Numbered from the stretch's first letter, positions 49,156 through 58,285 are shown. The stretch: DNA of 64,000 bases from Oscillospiraceae bacterium (GCA_022846075.1 AP025582.1:2046001-2110000), one strand, 5' to 3'. Made by a program: numbers and translations. The notes: generated from the sequence alone by a model not told the origin.

Positions 49156-49608
49156 TCAGCCCAGCATCTCCCGCATCTCCTCGCAGAACTCCTCCGCCGC
49201 CTCCCCGTTGCGCATGATGAGGATGACGGTGTCGTCCCCCGACAGGGACCCCACCAGCTCCGGGATATCCATGCCGTCGATGGCCGCCCCCGCCGCGGGG
49301 GCCAGGCCGGGCATGGTCTTCAAAACCACGATGTTCTGGGCCACGTCGAAGGAGGTGACCCCCTCTTTGAAAATGGTCCGCAGCCGCCCGGCGAAATTGA
49401 GGGCGGTCTTACGCTGGGAGACGGTGTATTTGTAAATGCCCCCGGCGGTGAGCTCCTTTACCAGGTGGAGCTGCTTGATGTCCCGGGAAATGGTGGCCTG
49501 GGTGGTGGCCACCCCCCGCTCCTTGAGGGCCTCCAAAAGCTGTTCCTGGGTCTCGATGTCCCTCTGGGCCACGATATCCAGGATCTCCTGCTGCCGTTTG
49601 CTCTTCAT
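49156..49608 (-). CDS. argR: Arginine repressor (ArgR/AhrC)
   Basis: 150 aa: winged HTH (about 1-70, RQQEILDIVAQRDIETQEQL then TTQATISRDIKQLHLVKE) and hexamerisation/arginine-binding domain (about 80-150, with GDDTVILI). It represses arginine synthesis genes when arginine is bound. GGGAGG precedes ATG at 49608. It lies between nadK and recN, as usual in Firmicutes. The ARG-box palindrome upstream of argG (6743-6759) is its probable target. Confidence 0.95.
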   Translation of the reverse strand: MKSKRQQEILDIVAQRDIETQEQLLEALKERGVATTQATISRDIKQLHLVKELTAGGIYKYTVSQRKTALNFAGRLRTIFKEGVTSFDVAQNIVVLKTMPGLAPAAGAAIDGMDIPELVGSLSGDDTVILIMRNGEAAEEFCEEMREMLG

Positions 49609-49611
49609 GGG

Positions 49612-50478
49612 TCACATCCTCCCCAGTTTTTGGTTCACCACCGTGTAAAAGCTGCGGTTGGTGAGCCTGGCCAGCTTGGCCTTGGTTTTGGACCGGCGCA
49701 GCTCCACCTGGTCGCTCCCCCCCAGGCGGAAGGCCTTGCCCCCGTCCACCGACAGATAGGCCGTCTTGCGGGAGAGCTTGCCCATTTTCACCGCGATGGC
49801 CCGGCGGCCGTCCAGCACGAAGGAGCGGGCGTGGAGGGCGTGGGGACAGATGGGGCTGACGATGATGTTCTCCGCCGTGGGCTCCACGATGGGCCCACCC
49901 GCGGACATGGAGTAGGCGGTGGAGCCGGTGGCGGTGGCCACCACCACCCCGTCGCCGGAAAACCGGCCCACCAGGGCCCCGTCCGACTTCACGTCCAGGT
50001 CGATGATCCGGGCCACGGCCCCCTTGGTGATGACCGCGTCGTTGAGGGCGGTGTCCCGGAAGATGGTCCGCCCCTCCCGCCGGACGGACACGTCCAGCAT
50101 CATCCGCTCCTCCAGGGTGTACTTCCCCTCGGTGAGCCGGGAGAGGAGGTTCAGCTCGGACACCTCCAACTCGGCCATAAAGCCCACGCTGCCCAGATTC
50201 ACCCCCAGCACGGGGATGTGGTGGCTCTCCGCGTCCTTAGCCGCGTGGAGAATGGTGCCGTCCCCGCCGAAGCACACCAGCAGGTCGGCTCCCTCCATGG
50301 CCTCCTCGGCGGAGAGGAACTTCAAATGGGCCGGCAGCTCCACGCCGCTCCCCTTTTCCAGGGCGAAGGGAAGGCTCATGCAGGTCTCCGCCCCCGCCTC
50401 CCGGAGGACCCGCTCAGCGGTCTGGACGGCCTTCAGGCCCTTGTCCCGGTATGGATTGGGGCTCAAAACGATCTTCAT
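49612..50478 (-). CDS. nadK: NAD kinase
   Basis: 288 aa; phosphorylates NAD to NADP. The signature GGDGTILHAA stands at residues 71-80 (catalytic D73), with LGVNLGSVGFMAEL and TATGSTAYSMSAGGPIV, all standard. ATG at 50478 starts immediately after the tlyA stop (TAA-ATG), with GGAGG 8 bases upstream. Part of the dxs-tlyA-nadK-argR-recN cluster. Confidence 0.96.
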   Translation of the reverse strand: MKIVLSPNPYRDKGLKAVQTAERVLREAGAETCMSLPFALEKGSGVELPAHLKFLSAEEAMEGADLLVCFGGDGTILHAAKDAESHHIPVLGVNLGSVGFMAELEVSELNLLSRLTEGKYTLEERMMLDVSVRREGRTIFRDTALNDAVITKGAVARIIDLDVKSDGALVGRFSGDGVVVATATGSTAYSMSAGGPIVEPTAENIIVSPICPHALHARSFVLDGRRAIAVKMGKLSRKTAYLSVDGGKAFRLGGSDQVELRRSKTKAKLARLTNRSFYTVVNQKLGRM

Positions 50479-51285
50479 TTACGTTCCCTCCTCCAGCGTG
50501 GCGTGGGACGCGTCCACCAGGGCGGCCAGGTCCCCTTCCCAGGGCTCCCCCGCCTGGGCGGAGATCCACCCCAGGTACTCGATGTTCCCCTCCGGGCCCC
50601 GGATGGGGGAATAGGTCAGCCCCCGGACGGAGAAATCCGCGGCGGCGGCGTGGTCCAAAAAGTGCTCCAGCACCTCCCGGTGGACTGCCCGGTCCCGGAC
50701 GACCCCCTTCTTCCCCACCTTGTCCTTTCCCGCCTCAAACTGGGGCTTGATAAGGCATACCGCCTGTCCGGCGGGCTTCATCAGCCCCCGGAGGGGGGGC
50801 AAGATCAGGTTCAGGGAGATGAAGGACACGTCCACGCTGGTAAAGTCCAGCTCGTCAGGGATCTGCTCGTGGGTGAGGTAGCGGGCGTTGGTCCGCTCCA
50901 TGCAGACCACCCGTGGATCGCTCCTCAGCTTCCAGGCGAACTGGCCGTACCCCACGTCTACGGCGTACACCTTGGCCGCCCCGTTTTGGAGCATGCAGTC
51001 GGTGAAGCCGCCGGTGGAGGCGCCGATGTCGGCGCAGAGGGCGCCGTCCAGGGTGATGGGCCAGGTCTCCATGGCCTTCTCCAGCTTGAGGCCCCCCCGG
51101 CTGACGTACTTCAGCCCGCCGCCCCGCACCTCGATGGAGGCGTCCTCCCCCGTGGGGGCGCCGGCCTTGTCCACCTTCTGGCCGTTCACATAGACCTGGC
51201 CGCTCATGATGACAGCCTGGGCCTTCTGCCGGCTCTCCGCCAGTCCCCGCTCAAAAAGCAGGATGTCCAGCCGCTTTTTCCCCAT
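50479..51285 (-). CDS. tlyA: TlyA-family rRNA methyltransferase
   Basis: 268 aa: N-terminal S4 RNA-binding domain (LDILLFERGLAESRQKAQAV) and a FtsJ-like SAM methyltransferase (ADIGASTGGFTDCMLQNGA). TlyA methylates 2'-O of rRNA cytidines; relatives were once called haemolysins. ATG at 51285 has GGAGG 9 bases upstream and overlaps the dxs end by 35 bases. Position between dxs and nadK is conserved in Firmicutes. Confidence 0.94.
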   Translation of the reverse strand: MGKKRLDILLFERGLAESRQKAQAVIMSGQVYVNGQKVDKAGAPTGEDASIEVRGGGLKYVSRGGLKLEKAMETWPITLDGALCADIGASTGGFTDCMLQNGAAKVYAVDVGYGQFAWKLRSDPRVVCMERTNARYLTHEQIPDELDFTSVDVSFISLNLILPPLRGLMKPAGQAVCLIKPQFEAGKDKVGKKGVVRDRAVHREVLEHFLDHAAAADFSVRGLTYSPIRGPEGNIEYLGWISAQAGEPWEGDLAALVDASHATLEEGT

Positions 51286-53119
51286 GTCCGCAGACCTCCC
51301 ACGCCTTCCCGGCGATGCTCGCTCCGTCCAGGCCGTAGAGCCTGCGGAGCTGCTGTACGCTGCCCTGGGGCGGGAATCCGCTCCCCAAGTTCTGTAAGGC
51401 AATATTCCTTGTCTCAATTCCGGCCTGCGCCAGGGCGGCCGCCAGGCGGATCCCCACGCAGTTGGCGGCGGCGCTCTCCTCCGCCACCAAAAGGGTCCCG
51501 GTCTTTTTCACCGAATCCAGGACCGGGGCGGCGTTCAGCGGTGTAATGCTGTTCAGCTTTACAATTTCAGCCGATACACCCTTCTCCTCCAAAAGTTCCG
51601 CCGCCTCCAAAAGGGCGTTGATCTGGGTGCCGTAGCCCACCAGGGTCAGGTCCCGGCCCTCCCGCAGGACAGCGGCCGGCGCGTGGCCGAAGGACATCCG
51701 GCAGGTCCCTTCCCCGCCGCGGGGATAGCGGACCGCCACGGGGCCCCTGCACTCTTTGACGGCGTATTCCAGCATGTCGGCCAGCTCGGCGTAGCTGGCC
51801 GGACAGAGGACCTGAATGCCGGGGATGGTGTCCAGGAAACCCACGTCGAAGATTCCGTGGTGTGTCTCCCCGTCCTCCCCCACCAGCCCCGCCCGGTCCA
51901 CGCAGAATACCACGTGAAGGCCCTGGATGGCCACGTCGTGGAGGAGCATGTCATAGGCCCTCTGCAGGAAGGAGGAGTAGACGGCAAAGACGGGGACAAG
52001 CCCCTGTTTCGCCATCCCGGCGCACATAGTGACGGCGTGGCCCTCAGCGATGCCCACGTCGAAGAACCGCTCCGGGAACCGCTGGGCGAAGCCGTCCAGC
52101 CCGGTGCCCGGCTGCATGGCGGCGGTGACGGCGCAGATCCTCCGGTCCTTTTCCGCCAGGGCGCATAGGGTCTCCCCGAACACCTGGGAGAAATTCCTCC
52201 CGGGCGCCGCCAGGGACAGGCCGGTGGCGGGGTCGAACTTCCCCACCCCGTGGAACCGGCCGGGGTCGGCCTCTGCGGGGGCATACCCCTTCCCCTTCAC
52301 CGTCCGCACGTGGAGGAGCACCGGCCCCTCCAGGTCCTTAGCGTAGCGGAGTAGGCGGGTCAATCCCCGCACATCGTGGCCGTCCACGGGCCCCAGGTAG
52401 GTAAAGCCCATGTCCTCGAAGAGGGAGCAGGGCAGCAGAGTCTCCTTGATGGCGGTCTTGATCTTGTGGGTCACCTTATAGATGTGGCGGCCCAGGGAGA
52501 AGCCGTTCATCACCCGGCGGTAGCCCTTTTTGAAGCTGAGGTATTGGGGCTTGAGCCGCTGGTGGGCCAGGTGCTCCGCCACCCCGCCCACGCTCTGGGT
52601 AATGGACATGCCGTTGTCATTCAAAATGACGATCATGGGCTCGCCGCTGTCCCCGGCGTCGGAGAGGCCCTCGTAGGCCAGGCCGCCGGTGAGGGCGCCG
52701 TCCCCCAGCAGGGCCACCACGTGGTAGTCCTTTCGGAGGATGGACCGGGCCCGGGCCATCCCCACCGCTACCGACACGGAGGTGGAGGCATGGCCCACGG
52801 AGAAGGCGTCGCACACGCTCTCCCCCGGTTTGGGGAACCCGGACAGCCCGCCGAAGGAGCGCAGGGTGTCCATGGCCCCGTCCCGGCCGGTGAGCATCTT
52901 ATGGCAGTAGCACTGGTGGCCCACGTCAAAGACGATGCGGTCCCGCTCCGGGGCAAAGACCCGGTGGAGGGCCACAGTGAGCTCCACCGCCCCCAGATTG
53001 GCCGAGAGGTGCCCCCCCGTCCGGGAGACCACCTCCACCAGCCGGTCCCGCAGGTCGGCGCAGAGAGCCTCGGCCTCCGGATCGGTGATGAGATGGAGAT
53101 TGTTCGGTACGTTCAGCAA
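51251..53119 (-). CDS. dxs: 1-deoxy-D-xylulose-5-phosphate synthase (Dxs)
   Basis: 622 aa, first enzyme of the MEP isoprenoid pathway, using thiamine diphosphate, pyruvate and glyceraldehyde phosphate. GDGALTGGLAYEGL is the cofactor motif; the transketolase C-terminal domain follows. I place the start at TTG 53119, since GGAG lies 9 bases upstream and the protein then begins LNVPNNLHL as relatives do; in-frame starts further up to 53251 extend into the intergenic region. Beside ispA, giving precursor synthesis and chain elongation together. Confidence 0.95.
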   Translation of the reverse strand: MLNVPNNLHLITDPEAEALCADLRDRLVEVVSRTGGHLSANLGAVELTVALHRVFAPERDRIVFDVGHQCYCHKMLTGRDGAMDTLRSFGGLSGFPKPGESVCDAFSVGHASTSVSVAVGMARARSILRKDYHVVALLGDGALTGGLAYEGLSDAGDSGEPMIVILNDNGMSITQSVGGVAEHLAHQRLKPQYLSFKKGYRRVMNGFSLGRHIYKVTHKIKTAIKETLLPCSLFEDMGFTYLGPVDGHDVRGLTRLLRYAKDLEGPVLLHVRTVKGKGYAPAEADPGRFHGVGKFDPATGLSLAAPGRNFSQVFGETLCALAEKDRRICAVTAAMQPGTGLDGFAQRFPERFFDVGIAEGHAVTMCAGMAKQGLVPVFAVYSSFLQRAYDMLLHDVAIQGLHVVFCVDRAGLVGEDGETHHGIFDVGFLDTIPGIQVLCPASYAELADMLEYAVKECRGPVAVRYPRGGEGTCRMSFGHAPAAVLREGRDLTLVGYGTQINALLEAAELLEEKGVSAEIVKLNSITPLNAAPVLDSVKKTGTLLVAEESAAANCVGIRLAAALAQAGIETRNIALQNLGSGFPPQGSVQQLRRLYGLDGASIAGKAWEVCGHGEKAAGHPAF

Positions 53120-53252
53120 AGGCCCTCGCTCCTTTCTCAAGAAATTCGCGCCTCCCACCCGTGTGGGGATAGACGCAGGAAAATCGATCCACGGGGGGTA
53201 TCCCGCTGTCCCCCTCTGGGGAACCGTCAGAAAAGCCCCCCGGAAGGACATT

Positions 53253-53714
53253 CTACCGGGTAAAAAACCAGCCGCCGCCCCAGCCCACGGCGATGCCCAG
53301 CAGGGCCCCCATAAAGACCTGGAGCGGGGTGTGGCCCAGCAGCTCCTTGAGCTCTTTGCCGAACATGGCCGGCTTCATCTGGGTCCAGTGCTCCATGATG
53401 TAGTTCAATATCTTGGCCTGCTCCCCCGCCGCCCGGCGGACGTTGGAAGCGTCGTACATGACCACGATGGCCATGGACGCGGCGATGGCAAAGAGAGGCG
53501 ACGACCAGCCGTAAAGGTAGGCCACCGACGCCGCGCAGGCGCAGACGAAGGCGGAGTGGGAGCTGGGCATCCCCCCGCTGGAGACGATATGCCGCCAATC
53601 CAGCCGCTTTTCCGTGACAAGCACCACCACGAATTTGATGACCTGGGCGACGGCCCAGGCCAGGATGGCCAGATTCAATATCAGGTTTCCGGTGAGAAAA
53701 TCCACTACATTCAT
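53253..53714 (-). CDS. Divergent PAP2-family membrane protein (DUF212/YuiD)
   Basis: 153 aa with about four helices. The divergent PAP2 signature GGMPSSHSAFV and a C-terminal GHTPLQVFMGALLGI are typical. Relatives are predicted phosphatases of lipid phosphates; the actual substrate is unknown. GAGGAG precedes ATG at 53714. Between ispA and dxs, it may act on a prenyl-phosphate, but that is only suggested by position. Confidence 0.88.
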   Translation of the reverse strand: MNVVDFLTGNLILNLAILAWAVAQVIKFVVVLVTEKRLDWRHIVSSGGMPSSHSAFVCACAASVAYLYGWSSPLFAIAASMAIVVMYDASNVRRAAGEQAKILNYIMEHWTQMKPAMFGKELKELLGHTPLQVFMGALLGIAVGWGGGWFFTR

Positions 53715-53726
53715 GGGGGCCTCTCC

Positions 53727-54605
53727 TCAGTTCGTTCTGTCTACCAGCTCGTGGGCCAGCGCCGTCAGGAATTCCGGGTGCTCAAACCGGGACAGGGCCT
53801 CCTCCGCCTCGGCGGTGAGCTTCTCCACCATCTGGGCGCACCCGGTCAGCCCCTTGAGGGTGACGAAGGTGGTCTTTTCCCCCCGGGCGTCCGAGCCGGT
53901 GGGCTTGCCCAGATCCGCCTCGTCCCCGGTCACGTCCAGCATGTCGTCCCGGATCTGGAAGGCCAGCCCCAGCTTCCCGGCGTAGCGCCGGACCGCCTGG
54001 CGGTCCTCCTCGTTCCCCCCGGCCACAATGCAGCCCATCTCCGCGGCGGCCGAGATAAGGGCCCCGGTCTTGAACCGCTGGAGCTCCTCCACGTCCGCCT
54101 GGGTCAGGGAGCGGCCCTCCCCCGCCATATCCAGGGCTTGGCCGCCCACCATGCCGCCGGCCCCGGCGGCGTGGGCCAGGCAGTCCAGCGCCTCCACCAC
54201 CCGCTCCGGGGCCAGGTCTCCCCGGCCCTCCAGGGCGATCTCGAAGGCGGCGGTCAGCAGGCCGTCCCCGGCCAGCACCGCAGTGGCCTCCCCGTACACC
54301 TTGTGGTTGGTGGGCCGCCCGCGGCGCAGGTCGTCGTCATCCATGCAGGGCAGGTCGTCATGGATGAGGGAATAGGTGTGGATCATCTCCACGGCGCAGG
54401 CGAAGGGCAGGGCGGCGGCAGGGTCCCCGCCGCACATGCGGCAGGTCTCCAGCGTCAGGATGGGCCGCACCCGCTTGCCCCCGGCCAGAAGGCTGTAATT
54501 CATGGCGTCATAGATATCGGCCCGGGGCGTCCGCCCCCGGAAGGCCCCCTTCAGGGCCTCTTCGATCAGCGCCTTGTCAGCGGCGAGCCGCGCTTCAAAA
54601 TTCAC
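53727..54605 (-). CDS. ispA: Polyprenyl (farnesyl) diphosphate synthase
   Basis: 292 aa. The first Asp-rich motif DDLPCMDD is at residues 83-90 and the second, DDMLDVTGDEADLGK, about 215-229. The length matches bacterial farnesyl/geranyl diphosphate synthases. The GTG start at 54605 overlaps the xseB stop (GTGA). Product length cannot be set firmly, but IspA-type farnesyl synthase is most likely. Forms a unit with dxs. Confidence 0.93.
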   Translation of the reverse strand: MNFEARLAADKALIEEALKGAFRGRTPRADIYDAMNYSLLAGGKRVRPILTLETCRMCGGDPAAALPFACAVEMIHTYSLIHDDLPCMDDDDLRRGRPTNHKVYGEATAVLAGDGLLTAAFEIALEGRGDLAPERVVEALDCLAHAAGAGGMVGGQALDMAGEGRSLTQADVEELQRFKTGALISAAAEMGCIVAGGNEEDRQAVRRYAGKLGLAFQIRDDMLDVTGDEADLGKPTGSDARGEKTTFVTLKGLTGCAQMVEKLTAEAEEALSRFEHPEFLTALAHELVDRTN

Positions 54606-54838
54606 GGCTCCATCCCCTCCATGGGGGCCTCCACCGCGCCGCCGTCGGCGCCGGGCAGCAGCTTGGCCACCTTCTGCTCCGCCTTGTCCAGGGCGGAGGA
54701 ACACTGCTTCATGAGGGCGGTGCCCTCCTCAAAAAGGGCCAGGGCCTCCTCCAGGGGGGCGTCCCCCTTCTCCAGCTGGGCCACGATGACCTCCAGCCGG
54801 GCCATGGCCTCCTCAAAGGTCAGTTTTTTCTGCGCCAT
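54602..54838 (-). CDS. xseB: Exodeoxyribonuclease VII small subunit
   Basis: 78 aa, all helical: KLTFEEAMARLEVIVAQLEK, EALALFEEGTALMKQCSSAL and EQKVAKLL fit the XseB pattern exactly. It pairs with XseA to degrade single-stranded DNA. ATG at 54838 lies 45 bases after xseA; its stop overlaps ispA. Confidence 0.95.
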   Translation of the reverse strand: MAQKKLTFEEAMARLEVIVAQLEKGDAPLEEALALFEEGTALMKQCSSALDKAEQKVAKLLPGADGGAVEAPMEGMEP

Positions 54839-54883
54839 GCCGCGTCTCTCCTTTCTTGGAAACAAGGCCTTTGGGTCCGGCCC

Positions 54884-56071
54884 TTACAATACTTCACAGG
54901 CGATCTCGCCGTCGGCGACCCGGAGGGACACCGGATCCCCCGGCTTCACGTCCTTCGCCGACTTCACCACGCCTTTTGGCCCCTTGGCGATGGCGTAGCC
55001 ACGGCCCAGCACCTTCAAGGGGCTGAGGGCGTCCAGGGAGGCGGCCAGACGGGCGAAATCGGCCCGGCGGGTGCCCAGGCTCAGGGTGAGGCCGTGGGCC
55101 ATCCGGTCCCGCTGGCGGTCCAGCAGCATCCGCCGGTCGTCCACCCAGCTCATGGGGTCCCGGAGCATCCGGCTCCGCCCCGCCCGGTCCAGAGCGGCCC
55201 GGGAAGTCTGGAGCTGGCGCTCCACCGCCTTGCCCATCCGGCGGCCCAGGTGGGAGAGCAGGGCGTACTGCTCATTCTGATCGGGCACCGCCAGCTCAGC
55301 GGCGTTGGAGGGGGTGGCGGCCCGCAGGTCGGCCACGTAGTCGGCGATGGTCACGTCGGGCTCGTGGCCCACGGCGGAAATGACGGGGATGCGGGAGGCG
55401 TAGATGGCCCGGGCCACCCCCTCGTCGTTGAAGCACCACAGGTCCTCCATGGACCCGCCGCCCCGGCCGGTGATGATGAGGTCCGCGGCCCCCTGGGCGT
55501 TGACCCAGGCGATGGCCCCGGCGATCTCGGCGGGGGCCTCCGCCCCCTGGACCCGGCAGGGCACCACATAGACCTCCGCCATGGGCCAGCGGGCGTTCAG
55601 GATGCGGAGCATATCCCGCACGGCGGCCCCCGCCGGGGAGGTCACCAGGGCGATGCGGGCCGGGAACCTGGGCAGGGGCTTCTTATGCCCCTCATCAAAG
55701 AGCCCCTCCGCCGCCAGCCTGGCCTTGAGCTGCTCGAAAGCCACGTGGAGGTCCCCCACCCCGTCGGGGGTGAGGCTGCTGACATAGAGCTGGTATTGGC
55801 CGTCCCGGGGGAAGACCGCCACCCGCCCGAAGGCCACCACCTTCATGCCGTTCTGGGGCCGGAACCGGAGGGCCGAGGCCTCCCGGCGGAACATGACGCA
55901 CCGGATGGCGCCCCCCTCATCCTTCATGGAAAAATAGTGGTGCCCCGAGGGATAGGTTTTATAGTTGGACAGCTCCCCCCGGATGAAGAGCCCGGAGAGG
56001 GCCGGATCGGCGTCCAGCAGGTCTTTGATGTGCCCATTGACCTGGGAGACCGAATAGACGGGATATTCCAT
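54884..56071 (-). CDS. xseA: Exodeoxyribonuclease VII large subunit
   Basis: 395 aa: N-terminal OB-fold (VSQVNGHIKDLLDADPALSG, LSNYKTYPSGHHYFSMKD), catalytic core (LVTSPAGAAVRDMLRILNAR, ITGRGGGSMEDLWCFNDEGV, PVISAVGHEPDVTIADYVAD) and C-terminal helices. GGGGAGG lies upstream of ATG at 56071. The length is normal. Confidence 0.96.
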   Translation of the reverse strand: MEYPVYSVSQVNGHIKDLLDADPALSGLFIRGELSNYKTYPSGHHYFSMKDEGGAIRCVMFRREASALRFRPQNGMKVVAFGRVAVFPRDGQYQLYVSSLTPDGVGDLHVAFEQLKARLAAEGLFDEGHKKPLPRFPARIALVTSPAGAAVRDMLRILNARWPMAEVYVVPCRVQGAEAPAEIAGAIAWVNAQGAADLIITGRGGGSMEDLWCFNDEGVARAIYASRIPVISAVGHEPDVTIADYVADLRAATPSNAAELAVPDQNEQYALLSHLGRRMGKAVERQLQTSRAALDRAGRSRMLRDPMSWVDDRRMLLDRQRDRMAHGLTLSLGTRRADFARLAASLDALSPLKVLGRGYAIAKGPKGVVKSAKDVKPGDPVSLRVADGEIACEVL

Positions 56072-56152
56072 TGGCAGGGCCTCCCCTCAAAAGAATCAAT
56101 GCCGCCGCGCAAGCCGGCCCCTTTGGGCCGGTGCCCCGGCTTTTCGCCCTCT

Positions 56153-57079
56153 TTATCGCCTCGCCAGCCGGTGGGCCAGGATGGCCGCCCCCATGGCGTT
56201 GTCGGCAGAGTATTGGGGCGGGGCGAAAACGGCCTGACATGCCTCTGTGAGCACGTGCCGCAGGCGGGTATTGGAGGCCACGCCCCCGGAGCAGAGCACC
56301 GGCAGGCCGGGATGCTCCTCCATCGCCGCCAGGGTGGCCCGCCGCACCACGTCGGCCACCGTATCCAGGACAAAGCGGGCCACTGTCTCCGGCGCCCTTT
56401 CGGCCGCCAGGTCCTTTACCTGGTTCTCCACGCCGGAGAGGGAGAACTCCAGGCCCCGGAGTTTGACCCGGAAGGGCTTGGGGCCGTCCGCCGCCTCCGA
56501 CGCCAGGGCATCCAGCGCCTTTCCCGCGGGGAAATCCAGCCCCAGCAGCACTCCCGCCCGGTCGATGAGCTGCCCGGCGGAGATGTCGGTGGTGCCGCCC
56601 ACCTTCTCGGCCCTCACGTTGACCCCCTCCGGCTCCACCCGCAGCAGCTCCGTGGTGCCCCCGGACAGGTGCCAGGCCAGGAACGGGGCGTCCAGCAGGT
56701 CCATCCGCCCGGCGCCCCAGGCGGCGGCGGCCAGGTGCCCCTGCTGGTGGGAGACGGCGAAAAAGGGAATGCCCAGTACGGAGGCGAGGGTCCGCCCCTG
56801 GCTCTCCCCCGCCAGAAAACAGGGCATATAGGACCCCTCCACCACCCTGGGGCGGGTGGAGGCGGCCACGGCGGAGATGTCCCGGAGAAGGCCGGAGCGG
56901 CCCAGTTCCTCCAGCCGGCCCGGCAGGGCCTTCACATGCTGGAAAAGGGCCTCCGACTGGCGAAGGCCCAGCTCCCCGGAGCGTACCTCCAAAAGGCGGC
57001 CGGCATTGACGCCGTCCGCCCCATCGAAGACCGCCGCGGAGGTGGTATAGTTGCTGGTGTCCAGGCCCAGGGTAGTCAT
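56153..57079 (-). CDS. TsaD/Kae1-family paralogue (glycoprotease-like)
   Basis: 308 aa of the ASKHA fold: LGLDTSNYTTSAAVFD start, metal-type histidine pair in VSHQQGH, HLSGGTTEL, and GGVASNTRLR near the end. Compared with true TsaD, the segment usually reading ...GPGLxGxLxxG is replaced by VAASTRPRVVEGSYMPCFLA, so this is the clostridial second copy often found beside nusB, not necessarily the tRNA t6A enzyme. It starts one base after the nusB stop. Function unproven. Confidence 0.82.
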   Translation of the reverse strand: MTTLGLDTSNYTTSAAVFDGADGVNAGRLLEVRSGELGLRQSEALFQHVKALPGRLEELGRSGLLRDISAVAASTRPRVVEGSYMPCFLAGESQGRTLASVLGIPFFAVSHQQGHLAAAAWGAGRMDLLDAPFLAWHLSGGTTELLRVEPEGVNVRAEKVGGTTDISAGQLIDRAGVLLGLDFPAGKALDALASEAADGPKPFRVKLRGLEFSLSGVENQVKDLAAERAPETVARFVLDTVADVVRRATLAAMEEHPGLPVLCSGGVASNTRLRHVLTEACQAVFAPPQYSADNAMGAAILAHRLARR

Positions 57080-57080
57080 A

Positions 57081-57587
57081 TCAGCCCTCGTCCCCGCCGG
57101 TCTGAGGGGCCTCATCCTGCCCGGGCTTCCCCACGGGGTCGGGGATGTGCTCGGTCCGGACAAAGGAGCCCAGGATGCCGTTCACGAAGGCCGACAGTTC
57201 CGGCTCCTCATAGTGCTTGGTCAGCTCCACCGCCTCGTTGATGGCGGCGGCGTTGGGGATGTCCTGCATGTACAGGATCTCGTACATGCACACCCGCAGG
57301 ATGGCCACCACCACCCTGGGGATGCGCTGGAAGTTCCAGCCGATGGCGTACTTGGTGATATAGCTGTCCAGCTCGGCGCCGTGGTCAAAGACGCCGCGGA
57401 CCAGCGTCTCTATGTACTCCCGCTGCCCCACGTTGGGGAACTCGGCATACAGGGGCTCCTCCTGGCCGATCTGCTCAAAGGCGGAGCGGGTCAGGGCCTT
57501 GGACAGGAGCTCGTCGGCGCTCTGGTTGGAAAAACCCAGCTCGAAAACAAAGTGGACGGCGATCTCTCGGGCGTTACTTCTGGTCAT
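57081..57587 (-). CDS. nusB: Transcription antitermination protein NusB
   Basis: 168 aa, helical. Characteristic parts are REIAVHFVFELGF at the start, ITKYAIGWNFQRIPRVVVAI and INEAVELTKHYEEPELSAFVNGILGS near the end. NusB with S10 supports antitermination on rRNA operons. GGAGG lies 7 bases before ATG at 57587. TATACT and TATAAT hexamers upstream (57600-57650) point to its own promoter, so it starts the nusB-xseAB-ispA-dxs-...-recN transcript. Confidence 0.94.
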   Translation of the reverse strand: MTRSNAREIAVHFVFELGFSNQSADELLSKALTRSAFEQIGQEEPLYAEFPNVGQREYIETLVRGVFDHGAELDSYITKYAIGWNFQRIPRVVVAILRVCMYEILYMQDIPNAAAINEAVELTKHYEEPELSAFVNGILGSFVRTEHIPDPVGKPGQDEAPQTGGDEG

Positions 57588-57691
57588 GCGGTTCCCTCCA
57601 TAGGGCCTATCGGCCCAGCTTATCCATTATATACAGCTTAGTATACACAATTACGCCGGAAAAATAAACCCCCAATCGACGCCAAAACGGC

Positions 57692-57726
57692 AAAAAAGCC
57701 CGGAGCGAGAAAACTCGCTCCAGGCT
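57692..57726 (-). terminator. Terminator of asp23
   Basis: AGCC(c)GGAGCGAG pairs with CTCGCTCC(a)GGCT across an AAAA loop, then TTTTTT on the minus strand. Confidence 0.9.
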
Positions 57727-57738
57727 GTGGGGACCGGG

Positions 57739-58131
57739 TCAGCCCTGCTTGGGCTTTCTGGCATGGTCGAAGGTGACACCGGCCACGTGGACGTTGACCC
57801 CTTCCACGGTGAAGCCGCTGGCGTTCTCGATGGCGCCGAACACCGCGTCCTGGACCGCCTTGGCCACCTCCTGGATGGTGGAGCCGTACTTCACCAGGAT
57901 GGAGATATCCACGGTGACGGAGTTCTCGGTGACGGTCACCCGCACGCCCTTGCTCAGGTTCTTCCGGCCAGCCAGCATCTCCACGATATCGCTGCCCAGG
58001 TTGGCGGCCAGGCTTCCCACGCCCTCCACCTCCAGGGCGGCGGCCGCGGCGGTCACCGCCAGCACGTCCTCCGAAATATGGATGCAGCCCAGCTCATCAG
58101 GGCAGGAGATGTATTCTTTTCCGTCGGCCAT
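57739..58131 (-). CDS. Asp23/Gls24-family envelope stress protein
   Basis: 130 aa: GCIHISEDVLAVTAAAAALE, VRVTVTENSVTVDISILVKY and VQDAVFGAIENASGFTV are the Asp23 pattern. These cytoplasmic, often membrane-associated proteins are involved in envelope stress. I start at ATG 58131; a GTG three codons earlier abuts its ribosome site. Between spoIIIAH and nusB, the usual clostridial place, with its own promoter. Confidence 0.93.
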   Translation of the reverse strand: MADGKEYISCPDELGCIHISEDVLAVTAAAAALEVEGVGSLAANLGSDIVEMLAGRKNLSKGVRVTVTENSVTVDISILVKYGSTIQEVAKAVQDAVFGAIENASGFTVEGVNVHVAGVTFDHARKPKQG

Positions 58132-58232
58132 TGGCTTCACGCTTCCTTTCCTATGGGACAGTTTTCCGGTATGGATACCTAGCCCCGGACACGGCGCTGT
58201 TCCAGCCGCGCCCTAAGGGATTGAGTAAGGCT

Positions 58233-58260
58233 ATTGTACCACAAAAAAGGGAAAATACAA
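58233..58260 (-). promoter_or_regulatory. Sigma-A promoter of asp23
   Basis: Minus strand TTGTAT (58255-58260), 16-base spacer, TACAAT (58233-58238). Confidence 0.65.
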
Positions 58261-58285
58261 CCGGAATTTTTCACGGGCGCGGGGA

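Noticed and set aside
47239-51546. A 1435-codon plus-strand open frame across recN, argR, nadK and tlyA
   Set aside because: Crosses several well-supported genes and their junctions; composition is that of a frame shadow, with no ribosome site.
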